Assembly (NCBI GenBank): GCA_000310025.1
Contig: FN648686.1
Span: 8,365 to 72,364, forward strand
From: Ectocarpus siliculosus
Taxonomy: Eukaryota; Sar; Phaeophyceae; Ectocarpales; Ectocarpaceae
Direction: 5' to 3'
DNA length: 64,000 nucleotides
This document shows positions 63,098 through 64,000 of this stretch, piece after piece. The notes beneath the pieces are model-generated. The model ran no database searches, was not told the DNA's origin, and worked only from the letters and a program-made list of their open reading frames with translations. The translations under genes were made by a program, and so were the position numbers. Each line of letters begins with the position of its first letter. Position 1 is the first letter of the stretch.

Positions 63098-64000
63098 GTC
63101 GCAGGCTACCAGACTGCAGCCAAATCACCTCTATGATCTCGGTTCTGGCCTTGCGCGAGAGATGACACACAAGACATACAATACATATATATTCCGTTGC
63201 ACATGCTACATGTAACGAAGACAATACCATATACATGTGAGAGGTGTTCGCTATATCTTATACATCGCTTCGTTCGTTCAATCAAGCCCGTGGCTACAGG
63301 CTAGCCGCACGTTTTCCACCAGTCAGACTAGTCTAGTCTAGGTGTAGTCTCCCTCTCTCAGACTGCAGCACGCGCACGTACCATTCCCGTTCATATGTCG
63401 TTGAACACACCACAGCTGGCGGTCGTCGGAAATTTATCCGCAGATATTTTCCCGCTGTCAATTGGAATTACCGTTCCCACTCAAATCGTCCGGGTTCCCA
63501 TTCATTACCCCCAAACAGTTTCCAACAAAATTAAAGTGCGGATATCATCTGTGCGAACGTCGGGTGGGTAACGTCGTCAGTGGTTGGGACCCAGGTGACC
63601 TGCTGTCTTTTATCTTGCCCACAATGTTTGTTTCGATGTTAACATTTTCGTACTGCGGTTGTTTTATCCAACCTCAAACAGATTCCTCTCGTCACGCCGA
63701 CCAAAACTCGCATCATATGCCACACAGACAGATAGACGGACTCCCTGGGAAAAAGGAAAAAGTTCCATCACTTGAGGCCGGGGCTATATGCCTACACACT
63801 GCTGTTTTTGTCATGGATTGTTATCGGGCATTAAAAATCGGTCCAAGGGGGTGCGGTATCTTATGCAACATACGGCACTGCTTCTCGGACTGCAGCGATA
63901 ATGTCTGTCTATACACTGCTGTTCACATGAAATATTTACCTGGAGGCGTTCGAATTGACGAAGCCGTTCGGGTCGCCAGCTCGACGACTCCACTACCCTC
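63098..64000. other. No supportable gene
   Basis: A short stretch near 63465-63500 (GGAATTACCGTTCCCACTCAAATCG-like) resembles 46865-46900. TAGTCTAG repeats occur near 63330. No coding signal was recognised up to the window end. Confidence 0.4.

Overview
The window looks like a repeat-rich nuclear segment of a multicellular or large-genome eukaryote. GT-AG introns of about 220-285 bp interrupt the coding exons. There are no bacterial-style operons, and most recognisable coding capacity belongs to transposable elements. A tryptophan-rich FNIP/LRR-type repeat protein, a KDZ-family transposase with CxC-type zinc motifs, an hAT-type non-autonomous element, and Ty3 and copia-like retroelements together suggest a stramenopile, possibly a brown alga. 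That assignment is an inference from gene style; no marker gene settles it.

Left part (1-12.7 kb): an AT-rich block, then a dense array of CATG/CCATGG palindromes, an FNIP-repeat gene on the minus strand (4404-6005), one isolated exon candidate, a truncated copy of the large retroelement (7925-9279, plus strand), and a 0.53-kb direct tandem duplication (10294-11377). At 12.7-17.7 kb lies a gag-only, copia-like LTR element candidate with two zinc knuckles and long low-complexity tails.

Middle (18-29 kb): coding-like exons of unknown genes, a two-exon gene with a possible JmjC-like HxD...H signature (22151-23508), a diverged 312-bp tandem duplication, and a three-exon minus-strand gene whose product has an acidic run, AT-hook-like motifs, a lysine-rich tract and an RS-rich domain (25854-28456).

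Centre (29115-42517): a 13.4-kb, nearly pristine Ty3/gypsy-type LTR retrotransposon on the minus strand. It has 309-bp LTRs differing at one base, a 4-bp target duplication (GGAA), a PBS and a candidate PPT. Order from its 5' end: serine-rich repeat ORF, a frame-broken region, Gag with a CCHC knuckle, an in-frame UGA, a NADAR domain followed by the aspartic protease, a +1 frame change, then RT, RNase H, a long disordered linker, integrase, a chromodomain and a Tudor-like C-terminus. The NADAR domain fused into Gag-Pro is the most striking signal in the window. NADAR enzymes act on N-glycosidic and ADP-ribosyl-nucleobase bonds, so the element may carry a nucleic-acid or nucleotide repair or anti-defence activity.

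Right part (42.5-64 kb): a complete hAT-type non-autonomous element (42805-44183, 23-bp TIRs, 8-bp TSD), some minus-strand exon candidates, several diverged tandem duplications, an intron-containing KDZ transposase gene (52653-57935, plus strand), a second CCATGG cluster, a truncated LTR of the large retroelement family (59134-59372), a minus-strand gene of unknown function (60481-61936), and a tandem duplication carrying (CT)n microsatellites (62513-63097).
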